NCBI RefSeq assembly: GCF_001645125.1
Contig: NZ_LXKA01000098.1
Location: 1 to 64,000 of the forward strand
Source: Paraburkholderia ginsengiterrae
GTDB taxonomy: Bacteria; Pseudomonadota; Gammaproteobacteria; Burkholderiales; Burkholderiaceae
Direction of reading: 5' to 3'
Length of the DNA stretch: 64,000 bases
Shown: piece by piece, positions 18,729-28,045 of the stretch
Layout: each line of letters begins with the position of its first letter
How positions within the stretch are numbered: position 1 is the stretch's first letter
Translations under genes and position numbers: made by a program
Notes under the pieces: generated by a model
Database searches by the model: none
Told to the model about the DNA's origin: nothing
Seen by the model: the letters and a program-made list of their open reading frames with translations, nothing else

Positions 18729-19925
18729 GTGAGGTTGGGCATCTATTGCGATTCGGGCGTCAACGGCGGCCATGAGGAAATGCTCAAGCGGCTGATTCTC
18801 GCGCTTGCAAAAAGCTCAGGAGTTGTCAGCCTGCATATTCTGGTGCCGGCACACAATGAACTCATGTCGGACTTCGCCAGGGACGTTGCACAACAGTATC
18901 GGCAGGTCGTCGTCACCTCATTGCCGTTTACTTCCGAGTCGATTCACCGTAATCCACTCGCCCTATTGTCAGCAACATGGCGAACCGCCGCCATACTGCG
19001 CACGCTGGATCTGTCGAAGCTCGTCATTGCCCAAGGCACGATCGTGTCGGCTATGGCCGGCCTGCTTGCTGCGCGACTGACGCGTACAATTGCTGTCAGC
19101 TACATCCCTTTGGTCGACGATGCCGCCGCGGCGGGCGCGCCTGCGACAGAGCGAATCAAATCACTCGTTAAACGCGCGCTCTACCAGCTCCCGCAACAGT
19201 ACATTACGCTCAACGACCATCTGCGCGTCAAACTGCTGAAGCAGGCACCGGAAACGCCTGTGGCGATTCTCGAGAACTATGTAGACAGCCGATTCAGCAA
19301 TAGCGCTCTCACTCGCGAAACAGCACGCAGCGCGCTCGGATTGCCGCAGACCGGAAAATTCATTTGCGCCCATATTGGCCGGATCCACTTTCAGCATAAG
19401 CGACAGGACTTTCTGCTCGCCGCCATCATGCATAACCCCGAGGCGTTTGCGAATGCGCTCGTGCTCATCGTGGGTGAGGGTCCGGACGCGGAGAAACTGC
19501 AGCATTTCGTGGGAGCAAGCGAGATTCTCTCGCGTTGCGTCAGGATTGTCGGCCCCCAATCCGATGTACTGCCCTATATCGCGGCAAGCGACGTTGTCGT
19601 CTTGCCGTCGGCCTATGAAGGTGTACCGCTCGTCATGATCGAAGCCGTTCTGGCAGGACGTCCTATAGTCGCGTCACAAGTGTCGGCACTCGGCTCCTAC
19701 TTGCCGGCCGAGTTGCTATTTCCTTCTCACGATCAGGACGCTTTCGTCAAAGCGATATTTTCTGCGCCGGACTATCCGTTGTCCGGCCTCATCGATTCCT
19801 ATCGCCTGCGGTTCTCGCGCGAAGTGTTCGACGCTCAGGCTCAGCGCGTTCTATTGCAGCCCGTGCCGCAGCGCCGCGTTGCGGACCATCTTGAACACAA
19901 TGCCTCGGATCTCGGCACAAAGTAA
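18729..19925 (+). CDS. Glycosyltransferase family 4
   Basis: 398 residues from a GTG start at 18729. I prefer this start because a strong AAGGAGAAG ribosome-binding site lies just upstream and the protein then begins RLGIYCDSGVNGGHEEML, a typical GT4 opening. The frame is open from 18642, but that part looks non-coding. Donor half: FICAHIGRIHFQHKRQDFLL, IVGEGPDAEKLQ and SAYEGVPLVMIEAVLAGRPIV. Unusually, its last 75 bp overlap the convergent flippase gene (19851-21329). Confidence 0.85.
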   Translation: MRLGIYCDSGVNGGHEEMLKRLILALAKSSGVVSLHILVPAHNELMSDFARDVAQQYRQVVVTSLPFTSESIHRNPLALLSATWRTAAILRTLDLSKLVIAQGTIVSAMAGLLAARLTRTIAVSYIPLVDDAAAAGAPATERIKSLVKRALYQLPQQYITLNDHLRVKLLKQAPETPVAILENYVDSRFSNSALTRETARSALGLPQTGKFICAHIGRIHFQHKRQDFLLAAIMHNPEAFANALVLIVGEGPDAEKLQHFVGASEILSRCVRIVGPQSDVLPYIAASDVVVLPSAYEGVPLVMIEAVLAGRPIVASQVSALGSYLPAELLFPSHDQDAFVKAIFSAPDYPLSGLIDSYRLRFSREVFDAQAQRVLLQPVPQRRVADHLEHNASDLGTK

Positions 19926-21329
19926 CGATCTGTCGAGCAGGAACGTCACGCCGAAAACGGCGGCACCAAGAACAATCTCCACTGCCAGTTGCACGGCATG
20001 CCCCACTGACGCATCGAGCAACCTGGACGCGACCCAAACAATCGCGACCATCGGGATCGTCATTCTCAGCGGAACAAAACAGGCGTTGAGAAACTCTCCG
20101 AAACTCGGACCGAGTACGCGCTTTAACATCAGATACATGGGTAGAAACGTAATCGCTTCGACCGTGAGAAGCGAAATCGCAACGCCTACCGCGCCGCCCA
20201 GATAGGCGCCGGCAATAATCGCGGGCAACATGGCGGTCGTCTTCGCCAGGTTGAACCAGAAACTCAGCCGGATGTTGCCCGTCGCCATCATCAACGATGC
20301 GACTGGATTGCCGATGCAGCGGAATGCGCCAACCAGGCAAAGAACCCGCATCACCGGCGCCGCCCACAGCCATTTCGCGCCGAACATGCACACGACAAAA
20401 TCCGGCGCGACGACCATCAGGCCGAACACCAGAGGAAAATTGAACATGGCCATGAAGCCCGTCAGCTTGAAGTAATTCTGGCGGAGCTTCGCCGTGTCAT
20501 CCTGAATAATCGAAAAGACGGGAAAGAGTACGCGGGTAAAGAAAGGATTCAGGCGCGCGGGAAAATTGACGGCGCAGTTGAGCGCGAGGTTATAGCCGCC
20601 GAGCGTCGCCGCGCCTAATGCACGGCCGGCCACGATGCCGCCGAAATTGACGTTCAGGTAGTTCACCATCGAGTCCATCGCCTGGAATACACCGAAGCTC
20701 AGGTACGACCTCGTCTCGGAGAACCTGAACCGCAGTCCCGGTTTGTGCAGCTTTCGCCCATTCAGATTCAGCAGCAGCGTGCGGCAGACCGCGGCGGTCA
20801 ACGCGCCGAAAATCGGCGAGTACGCGCCAAATCCCCGCAATGCCGCAACGAGCGTGGTGGCGAACAACACCATGCTGGACGCAACCTCGATCTTCGACAG
20901 CAGATCGAACATCAACTCGCGCGCCATCAGAGACTGGTATTGCAGGCCATGCGGCGAAATGAAAAACATCAGAGCGGCGAGCGCCACCAGCGACTTCAGT
21001 TCCGGCTCCGAAAAGAACCATGCAGCCACACCACTTCCCGCGAGCAGGAATCCGCCAAGAACCGCACCGAACATCACATTGAGCCAGTACAGCGACGAAA
21101 GCTCATTCGTGGTCACGTTCTTGCGCTGAACGATCGCCGTGCTCAACCCCATGTCGAGAAACATGTCGGCCAGCGTCGTCACCAGCGACACCATGCTCGC
21201 CAGGCCCAGTTCGCCCGGTTTCAGCAAGTGGGCAAGAATAGCCACCTGCAGGAACTGGACGCTGACTATCGAGACCATGGATGCCGCCGACCACTTCGCC
21301 CCCGAAATCGCCTTTTCTCGTAATGACAT
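19851..21329 (-). CDS. Lipopolysaccharide/EPS flippase, WzxC-like (MOP superfamily)
   Basis: 492-residue integral membrane protein with about 14 hydrophobic segments, close in type to WzxC/AmsL. It starts MSLREKAISGAKWSAASMVSI, the classic start of this subgroup, followed by LKPGELGLASMVSLVTTLADMFLDMGLSTAIVQRK (cut: PGELGLASMVSLVTTLADMF) and LSSLYWLNVMFG. It should translocate the undecaprenyl-linked repeat made by the neighbouring glycosyltransferases. Last gene of the minus-strand operon, 149 bp after the Wzc-like gene. Its 3' end overlaps the convergent GT4 gene by 75 bp. Confidence 0.9.
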   Translation of the reverse strand: MSLREKAISGAKWSAASMVSIVSVQFLQVAILAHLLKPGELGLASMVSLVTTLADMFLDMGLSTAIVQRKNVTTNELSSLYWLNVMFGAVLGGFLLAGSGVAAWFFSEPELKSLVALAALMFFISPHGLQYQSLMARELMFDLLSKIEVASSMVLFATTLVAALRGFGAYSPIFGALTAAVCRTLLLNLNGRKLHKPGLRFRFSETRSYLSFGVFQAMDSMVNYLNVNFGGIVAGRALGAATLGGYNLALNCAVNFPARLNPFFTRVLFPVFSIIQDDTAKLRQNYFKLTGFMAMFNFPLVFGLMVVAPDFVVCMFGAKWLWAAPVMRVLCLVGAFRCIGNPVASLMMATGNIRLSFWFNLAKTTAMLPAIIAGAYLGGAVGVAISLLTVEAITFLPMYLMLKRVLGPSFGEFLNACFVPLRMTIPMVAIVWVASRLLDASVGHAVQLAVEIVLGAAVFGVTFLLDRSLLCAEIRGIVFKMVRNAALRHGLQ

Positions 21330-21478
21330 TACTTTCCTTGCTTTTCGTCAAAGAGTACACAGAGCAGAGTCGAGGCACGCGCATCCGGAAGAAAACGAAT
21401 TCGACCGCGTCCGGGGACGCGGCCGGCGTGTCCGGGCCTGACCGGCAACGTCGCCGGGGATCGGGCCCGGCGGTGTAC

Positions 21479-23740
21479 TCAATAACGCCGGGCGCCAATC
21501 AGCCCGTAGTCGTCGTGCTCGCCGTATCGCGAGGGAAGGAATCCGTTGAAAATATGGCCGCCCACATTCGCACCTACGTTCGCCAGCCGTTGCAGCGTTT
21601 CTTCGAGCTGGCGAGATCCGGTGTGGTCGGCACGCGAGACGAGCAAAACCAGGTCGCAACCTTGTGCCGCAATCGAGACCGCGTCACTCACGGGAAGAAC
21701 CGGCGGCGAGTCGATCACCACAAAGTCGTAGCACTCGCGAACCGTCGCCAGCATGTCCGCAAACGCGGGGCTGTTGAGAAGCTCAGCGGGGTTCGACGGG
21801 TAAGCGTTTCCTGCACCCAGCACCGACAGATTGGATCCCTCCTGCTTCACGATCGCATCGTCGAGCGCCACGGTCCCCTTCAGCACCTCAGCAAGGCCCG
21901 GCCCGCCGTGATCCGGCAACAGGTGACTCAATTTCCCCTGCCGCATATCGCCATCGATCAGAAGGACCGATGCATGCGTTTGCGAAAGCAGATAGGCGAA
22001 ATTCGACGAAACGAAGCTCTTCCCCACGCCCTGAGTCGGGCCCGTGAACAGGATCACCTTGTTGACCAGCTCACCGCCCGTTCCCGACAGCAACGTTCTC
22101 ACACTGCTCGGCAACGAGCGTAGCGCTTCAACGCTCGGGTCCCCGGGACTGCTGACCGCCAGCAACTTGGCCGGGCTCGCGAGACGGCCTCGCGATTGCG
22201 CACCGTCACGAAGCTGCGCTTTGGACCGTGCAACAACGGCGAGGCGCGGCAAATCCGAAACATAGTCAATTTCCTGCGGTGTGCGAAGTTCCTTGCGCTT
22301 GAGCGAAATGAGGTGAACGGCAACCGTAGCGGCAAACAGACCACCGAGAATCGAGCCCAGCAGAACGATCGTCTTACGCGGCCACGACGGCTTTTCCGGT
22401 GCGATCGCCCAATCCATGACGCTTACGCCGGGCGCGGTGCTCGCCGCGGCAACCTCGAGTTGCTGAACGTTCGACAACACACCGGTGTAGAGCTGCTTGT
22501 TCACGGAGACATCGCTCGACAGCCGCACATACTCGCGCTGCGTGGCCGGCAGATTCTTCGCCACATCAGAGGTTTGCCCGATATCCTGGCCCACCTGATC
22601 CAGCTGCTGGACCAAGCCCTTGATGACCGGGCTCTCCGGACCAAACAACTGCCGCTTCTCATCGTATTCGAGCCGCAGGGCCGCCTGCTTTTCAGCAAGC
22701 GTATTCATGCGCGAAATGAGCACCACGCCTTGCTGCTCCAAATCAATCGCGTGGTTCTTCATCCGGAAATCGCTGAGACGGTCTTCCGCGGTCTGCAACT
22801 CCTTCTTCAATTCCGGCAGACGCGTTTTCAGGGTTTCCAGCTTCAGGCGAGCCTGTGCTGCGCGGTCGTCGACATTGCGTTTGACGAACGCTTGCACAAT
22901 CGCATTGACCATGAGCTGCGCGGTCACGGGCGAGCTGGATTGGTAGCTCAACTTCATCAGCGACGAGTCCCGCACCGCCGAGTTCAAGCTCGAAACCTGG
23001 GTTTTCAGCTGGTTGCTGACGTTTTCGTAGGCCGTTTGCATCGACACTGCGGACAGCGTGAACTCCACGCCCGGACGCGCGCGCAGCACGTCGATCCGCA
23101 ACTGCGCCGGCGCGCCTGCATCATCCGTTACGACCTGGAATGGCACGGTCTCGCCAACCTGGCCTTTTGCGAGCGGACGTCCGTCCTTGTCAAACAGCGT
23201 CCAGCTGCCCGCCTCGCCCGTCACGACGCGAAACTTGTCACCGTACGCGGCGCTCGGCACCTGGAAGATCCCGGGCTTGAGTTGCTCGCCACCCCAGGCG
23301 TAGCTGCTTAGCCCCAGGAACGGTTTCGCCAAGTGCGTATCGGCAGCATGGCGGGACGCAAGAAAACGGCCGATCAGCGGAAAGTGACTTTCCGTCTGCA
23401 CCGTGACATCGGCCCCGGTTTGCGCAATCGCTTCACCGACAATGGTGCGCGAACTCAGAACGTCGCCTTCGTCGTCGGCAGCCTGATCCGCGGACATCGT
23501 TCCCGACACGTCGGACAGCGCACTGACCGATGCACCGGGTTTGTTTTGCACGCGCAGCAATGCGTCAGCCCGGTATTGCGGCGTCGCCAGCAGAATGTAC
23601 AGACCGCCCATGAAGCAGCATGTGCCGAAGATCGCCGCGAATAGCAGCTTGTGCCGGGCAATGTTTCGCCAAAGGCCAGGAAGTCCGTCGTTCCTGGCAG
23701 AAGGAACGCTCATTGCCGATTGTCCGATGAATGAACTCAT
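21479..23740 (-). CDS. Polysaccharide co-polymerase / tyrosine autokinase, Wzc (BceF)-like
   Basis: 753 residues. Inner-membrane protein controlling EPS chain length and export. Two membrane segments (about 32-51 and 455-475) frame a periplasmic Wzz-type domain with predicted coiled coil (RLKLETLKTRLPELKKELQ). The C-terminal cytoplasmic kinase domain has Walker A GPTQGVGKS (567-575), Walker A' LLIDGDMRQGKLS and Walker B FVVIDSPPVLPVSDA. The tyrosine cluster at the C-terminus is short: only Y739, Y745 and Y753 are seen in SRYGEHDDYGLIGARRY. No partner phosphatase or Wza gene is in the window. Confidence 0.92.
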   Translation of the reverse strand: MSSFIGQSAMSVPSARNDGLPGLWRNIARHKLLFAAIFGTCCFMGGLYILLATPQYRADALLRVQNKPGASVSALSDVSGTMSADQAADDEGDVLSSRTIVGEAIAQTGADVTVQTESHFPLIGRFLASRHAADTHLAKPFLGLSSYAWGGEQLKPGIFQVPSAAYGDKFRVVTGEAGSWTLFDKDGRPLAKGQVGETVPFQVVTDDAGAPAQLRIDVLRARPGVEFTLSAVSMQTAYENVSNQLKTQVSSLNSAVRDSSLMKLSYQSSSPVTAQLMVNAIVQAFVKRNVDDRAAQARLKLETLKTRLPELKKELQTAEDRLSDFRMKNHAIDLEQQGVVLISRMNTLAEKQAALRLEYDEKRQLFGPESPVIKGLVQQLDQVGQDIGQTSDVAKNLPATQREYVRLSSDVSVNKQLYTGVLSNVQQLEVAAASTAPGVSVMDWAIAPEKPSWPRKTIVLLGSILGGLFAATVAVHLISLKRKELRTPQEIDYVSDLPRLAVVARSKAQLRDGAQSRGRLASPAKLLAVSSPGDPSVEALRSLPSSVRTLLSGTGGELVNKVILFTGPTQGVGKSFVSSNFAYLLSQTHASVLLIDGDMRQGKLSHLLPDHGGPGLAEVLKGTVALDDAIVKQEGSNLSVLGAGNAYPSNPAELLNSPAFADMLATVRECYDFVVIDSPPVLPVSDAVSIAAQGCDLVLLVSRADHTGSRQLEETLQRLANVGANVGGHIFNGFLPSRYGEHDDYGLIGARRY

Positions 23741-23854
23741 TTCATTTTCCGCGATAAAAGACGAGCGAGACCTCGCTATAACACACGCTTCCAGTCATCA
23801 AGCCGCTCATGTGGAAGTGCCGAGGAACCTTTTTCTCACACCGTATATGTGGCA

Positions 23855-25201
23855 TTACGGTGCAACACTGACAAAAACCGGGCCAAGCTTTTCGGGCACC
23901 GCGAGCACCCCATTCGTTGTCAGAACCTTCCCGAACATGTCGGTCATGGTTGCATTTCGCGGCAAATTCGATACGTCCAAGTTCAGTCCATTTCCGTCGC
24001 CATAAGACCAGATAACATATTTTATTGCGCCAGTTTTTCCGATTAACTTTAGGATGACGTAATTATTACTCTCGTCAATGAAGTATTTCGCACTGGCCGC
24101 ATTTGCCGTAAATGAAAACAGATACTTCGAAGCGTTATAAGCAGGCAGCCTGTTATTGTTTGCGTCCAGCAGACCGAAGTTGTGCTCCTGATCGGTCGGA
24201 CTTTCACCGTCGTCGCGCATGTCGTAATAGGTCGTGAGGCCCACGCCCGCTATCCAGTCGACCAGAAAGCGCCGCACCGTGTATTTGGCCTGTAGTGCCC
24301 GCGCGGCGCGTGAATGCCCGTTGCCCATCTCGACGACGTACTTGTAGCCATAGCTCGGGTACGACCACTCCGTCACCCAGACCGCCGGCGCGTTCCTGTA
24401 TCTGGACAGCTCCTCGCGCAGCACGCGGTAATCCGCAAATACCGACTCCGGATACTCCTGACGATAGGGGTGCACACTGATTGCGTCCGGGCCCCGTAGC
24501 GTTTCGCTGGAAATGTCCCCGACGGATCGAATGAACTTGAGGTCGATCTGCTGCACCCCTCCCGTTGCAATCGTCACGCGCGGATTGGCCTCCCGTGCTG
24601 CCTTCACGGCAGTCGTCAACAGCCTCCGGTACTTCGACGGTGACGGGTCGGCCAGCCAGTACATTTTGTCGTCCTCTTCGTTCCAGACCTCAAACCTGAC
24701 GTTGTCCCTGCTATATCGCTTCGCGGACTGGAAAACATATTCCCTGAACGCCGAAAGCTGCTCACTCGAGGTTGGCGGCTGTTCCGGGCTGTACATCTCG
24801 TGCTTGTATCCGAGGATAAAAAGCGCACCCAGCCCTCTCTGCGCAAGGTCAGCCACCAGCTTGTCGAACGTCTCGAAATGCCAGCCGCCACCCGCCTGAA
24901 CCGTTGCCCAGTAAAGGTCCGTGCGAATGAAGGAGAACCCCACGTCTTTCACCGCATCCAGCAACCGGGTATCGTCGATATCGTGGATCGCCACGCCGGT
25001 ATCGGCCCGTGCTGCGGCAAACGAGGGCAGTTCAATGTAGGGCTTCTCGTCCGTCTTCGCCTCACCACTCAGGGTCACCAGCGGGGCCGCCGGCATGGCA
25101 AAGATGCGAATAGCCAGTGAACCCGCGAGCGCAATCGCCAGGCCCACGCAGCCCACCATGACTACGATTCGACGCGACCGTCTGTCTCGCTGAACCTTCA
25201 T
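23855..25201 (-). CDS. Membrane-anchored glycoside hydrolase, clan GH-A (PslG/GH39-like)
   Basis: 448 residues with an N-terminal basic stretch (KVQRDRRSRR) and a membrane segment at 12-36, so probably a periplasmic anchored or secreted enzyme. TIM-barrel retaining hydrolase signatures: acid/base E175 in FEVWNEEDDKM, nucleophile E278 in VWVTEWSYPS. SVHPYRQEYP and TYYDMRDDGE fit GH39/GH5-like folds. Hydrolases of this kind inside EPS operons (PslG is the known case) trim or release polymer. It lies between the polymerase and the Wzc-like gene. Substrate unknown. Confidence 0.8.
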   Translation of the reverse strand: MKVQRDRRSRRIVVMVGCVGLAIALAGSLAIRIFAMPAAPLVTLSGEAKTDEKPYIELPSFAAARADTGVAIHDIDDTRLLDAVKDVGFSFIRTDLYWATVQAGGGWHFETFDKLVADLAQRGLGALFILGYKHEMYSPEQPPTSSEQLSAFREYVFQSAKRYSRDNVRFEVWNEEDDKMYWLADPSPSKYRRLLTTAVKAAREANPRVTIATGGVQQIDLKFIRSVGDISSETLRGPDAISVHPYRQEYPESVFADYRVLREELSRYRNAPAVWVTEWSYPSYGYKYVVEMGNGHSRAARALQAKYTVRRFLVDWIAGVGLTTYYDMRDDGESPTDQEHNFGLLDANNNRLPAYNASKYLFSFTANAASAKYFIDESNNYVILKLIGKTGAIKYVIWSYGDGNGLNLDVSNLPRNATMTDMFGKVLTTNGVLAVPEKLGPVFVSVAP

Positions 25202-25271
25202 CTACAACCCCCAGGACGAAGCAGTCAGCGCACTACGCCCTGTCAACGTCAGATTATTCGTGACTGCGGTA

Positions 25272-26525
25272 TCAAAGCGTCGATTTCCGGTGCCTCACGG
25301 GAAACACAAAACCGTGCCTCATAGGGAAACGCTGTCCTTGCGTGCTCAGCCATAGCGATTTCGCCGCGACGCCAAAGAACAACAGGCAGCCAACCGATTC
25401 GAAGATGTCCGTGGTAATACCGCTGATCAATAGAAACATCAGCACTGTCCAGGCGACTCTATCCCCGGATCCGTTGGAGAACAGTATTCTTGATAACAGA
25501 ACTGCGAAGATAAGCACGCCGACCGCGCCGAAGTTCGCGAGGGTATACAGCGCCATATTGTCTGCGTAACCCACGTTGAAGCCGAAATTGCCGTGATAGT
25601 AAGTCGCCGCCGCGCCAAACCCGCCTGGGCCGATGCCAAACCAGACGAGATTCTCGCGAACCATGCCCTGCAATAGCAGTGGCCATGTGTTCTCGAAGCG
25701 ATCCTGGAACGAGCTGAGCGTGCCTCCATCAAACAGCGAGTGATTGAACGCCGCTGTTATAGCGAACGAGGCGAACGGCAAAAGAAGCGCCGCCGCCGCC
25801 GCCCAGAGCGCGGTTCGCCGGATGGTGCCGAGTTTGCCAAACCGCTCTATGCCAATGACGACTGCCAGCCCGACCAGCGCTGTCTTGTTGGTCGTGGCCC
25901 AGATGGACAGTCCTGCTACCGCGAGTAACGTCGACGCTGTCACAAGCGAGCGGAACCTCGGCAGCAGCCAAGTCGACAGCAAGCCGATCATGAGTCCCGC
26001 AGCCGCGCTGTCACGCCCGAAACCCGGCAAACGCGGCGTATCGCCAACATAGCTCGAGTTGGTGACGTGGACCGCCACGCCATCCACCACCGTGCTGGCG
26101 CCGACCCAGGGCAGAGGGTTGAAATAACCGAAATAATTGACTAGCACCCCACCCATGCACACGAGGGCTACGGCGAGGAACGCGAACCGTGCGCGCGGCC
26201 TCTCGAGCATGGCGAACGCTTCGGGGGGCGCCAGAAACGCAAAGAACATCGGCAGCACCGTCCACGCCCAGAAGACCACCGCACTCGGAGCGACGCCGTT
26301 CAGAAGCGACACGCAAGCCTGCATCGCGAAGTACATCAGCACGAACAGATGACTCACCTTCGGCCTGTGAAACACGATCAGCACGATACATGCCGCCATC
26401 ATCATCTTGGGGAGATAGATGGCCTGCGGCACGCCGACCAGCGACGTGTAGTACCGAATCGCCCCCGACATCACGTCGCTCACGACGCCGATAAAAAAGA
26501 TCAGTGTCCAGAGTGTGCCCATCAT
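25272..26525 (-). CDS. O-antigen/EPS polymerase, Wzy or ligase-like
   Basis: 417-residue polytopic membrane protein with about 10-11 hydrophobic segments and a large periplasmic loop. MMGTLWTLIFFIGVVSDV opens it. The segment FGIGPGGFGAAATYYHGNFG and NMALYTLANFGAVGVLIFAVL resemble the conserved region of the Wzy/WaaL family. In an operon with Wzx and Wzc homologues, a repeat-unit polymerase role is most likely. It starts within the stop codon of the upstream gene (4-bp ATGA overlap). Confidence 0.78.
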   Translation of the reverse strand: MMGTLWTLIFFIGVVSDVMSGAIRYYTSLVGVPQAIYLPKMMMAACIVLIVFHRPKVSHLFVLMYFAMQACVSLLNGVAPSAVVFWAWTVLPMFFAFLAPPEAFAMLERPRARFAFLAVALVCMGGVLVNYFGYFNPLPWVGASTVVDGVAVHVTNSSYVGDTPRLPGFGRDSAAAGLMIGLLSTWLLPRFRSLVTASTLLAVAGLSIWATTNKTALVGLAVVIGIERFGKLGTIRRTALWAAAAALLLPFASFAITAAFNHSLFDGGTLSSFQDRFENTWPLLLQGMVRENLVWFGIGPGGFGAAATYYHGNFGFNVGYADNMALYTLANFGAVGVLIFAVLLSRILFSNGSGDRVAWTVLMFLLISGITTDIFESVGCLLFFGVAAKSLWLSTQGQRFPMRHGFVFPVRHRKSTL

Positions 26526-28045
26526 GCGTTCCCTACGCCAATCGGCGCAGCATGTTCGCCGCGTTCGGCTTCGACAGTGCCGCCATGCGCCGCGCTTTCC
26601 CGTGAATCGTCCAGGGCGGCAAGACCGAGGAAATTCCGGATCACATTGAACGTAATCCTGGAAACGATCGCGTGACTGCTCGCGCCGCTATCGAGTAGTA
26701 CTCGCGGCCAATCGGTCGTGCCGCAATTGAACACCTGGCCCTGATGGGAGCCGTCGCCCAAGTCCGGTGTGAATACGCCCATTGCAGCGACACCGCCTAC
26801 GTCCCAACCAACGAGCCTCGCCGAATTGGCGAGCGTCGTGAACCCGTTCGGCGTCTGCGGCACGCCGTCGGCTTCATAGCCGACCAAACGGTCGTCGGCA
26901 CCGAAGGTCTGACCGTCTTTAACGCCAGTGCCGGCGAATACCCAATGGTCCGCGTGCCGCACAGTGAAGCCAATCGGCTCGCGTTCGAGCTTGACCCATT
27001 TGCGCCTTATCCGGCTCCAGACGCTGTACTTCGCGCCGCCATAACCGAAACTCAAACCGAGCAGGTTACTCTCGTTGAAATCGGGCCAATGTTCGGCGAG
27101 CCGATTCATTTCCTTGACGTGATGCAGATCCGCGTCCGCACCGAAATCGACCGGCCGGTAACAGGTATTCCCGCTGAACACGGCCAGATTTCCGCCACCG
27201 GCAATGAAGCGCGCGACATGGTCGCGCATCGCCTGGCTCCAGTATTCGTGATGACCGACACTCAGCATGCAACGATACTCGGTGAGGTCGAGGTCCGTGG
27301 CGCGGTGCAGGTCAACGTCGGTGTAGAAGTCACAGGCGAAATCGTGCGCGCGCAGCCAGCGGACAAATTTCGCATCCCAGTGTGTGAAACACTGGCGTGG
27401 CGAGCGCCGGTCGTACGCATCGTCAGGCTCGCCGATCTGGGCTCCTAATCCGCCGCCCGGCCGGAGCAGGGTGACTTTTGAAGCCGGATGCGTGCGGTGA
27501 ATCGGGTCACCATAAAAGCAGCCACCGCCTGTCGAGTTGTAGGCATGGTAGGTGGCGATCGGCACCACATAGGCGATCGACGCGGACGGGGAACGCGGCC
27601 GGGCGACAATGAGCGCCATGCTGTCGCTGTCCGGCGGCGCGGCAAGAATGGGCTGACGTGCAACGCAACGCCGCCCCAGATCCGTCAAAGGTTCGCCCTT
27701 TGGGCCGACTTCATACGCGATCGCCGCATACGCGCCGCTTTCCAGCCCTTCGGTCTCTGGCTTGATCGTGATCGTCGGCCAGTCCCAGTCGCTATCGAAG
27801 CGAACCGGCTTACGCTCACGCGACGACTCGAATACATAGCGGCCATTGATGAGTACCGCCATTACATCTCGCGTGCCCGCAGCGATCACGCCACCCACGC
27901 TGACCATCGACTCCGCGTCCTGCTGTTGATAGATCGCAATCGAGAACCGCCTGCGCGGCTCTACCGCGAGGTCGAAGTAATCCCCGGCAGTGAACGATGT
28001 CTGAAGTGGATAAAGTTGCATGGCTCGCCCGTCACGAGAAGTCAC
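26522..28045 (-). CDS. N,N-dimethylformamidase large-subunit-like protein
   Basis: 507 residues resembling the C-terminal part of the dimethylformamidase beta (large) subunit: IATYHAYNSTGGGCFYGD, DFYTDVDLHRATDLDLTEYR, SVGHHEYWSQAMRDHVARFI and GGNLAVFSGNTCYRPVDF. No signal peptide is seen. The family hydrolyses amide bonds in known members, but here the gene is embedded, with 4-bp overlaps on both sides, between a glycosyltransferase and a polymerase gene. An action on a sugar substituent such as an N-acyl group is an inference only. An in-frame ATG eight codons in is an alternative start. Confidence 0.7.
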   Translation of the reverse strand: MTSRDGRAMQLYPLQTSFTAGDYFDLAVEPRRRFSIAIYQQQDAESMVSVGGVIAAGTRDVMAVLINGRYVFESSRERKPVRFDSDWDWPTITIKPETEGLESGAYAAIAYEVGPKGEPLTDLGRRCVARQPILAAPPDSDSMALIVARPRSPSASIAYVVPIATYHAYNSTGGGCFYGDPIHRTHPASKVTLLRPGGGLGAQIGEPDDAYDRRSPRQCFTHWDAKFVRWLRAHDFACDFYTDVDLHRATDLDLTEYRCMLSVGHHEYWSQAMRDHVARFIAGGGNLAVFSGNTCYRPVDFGADADLHHVKEMNRLAEHWPDFNESNLLGLSFGYGGAKYSVWSRIRRKWVKLEREPIGFTVRHADHWVFAGTGVKDGQTFGADDRLVGYEADGVPQTPNGFTTLANSARLVGWDVGGVAAMGVFTPDLGDGSHQGQVFNCGTTDWPRVLLDSGASSHAIVSRITFNVIRNFLGLAALDDSRESAAHGGTVEAERGEHAAPIGVGNA

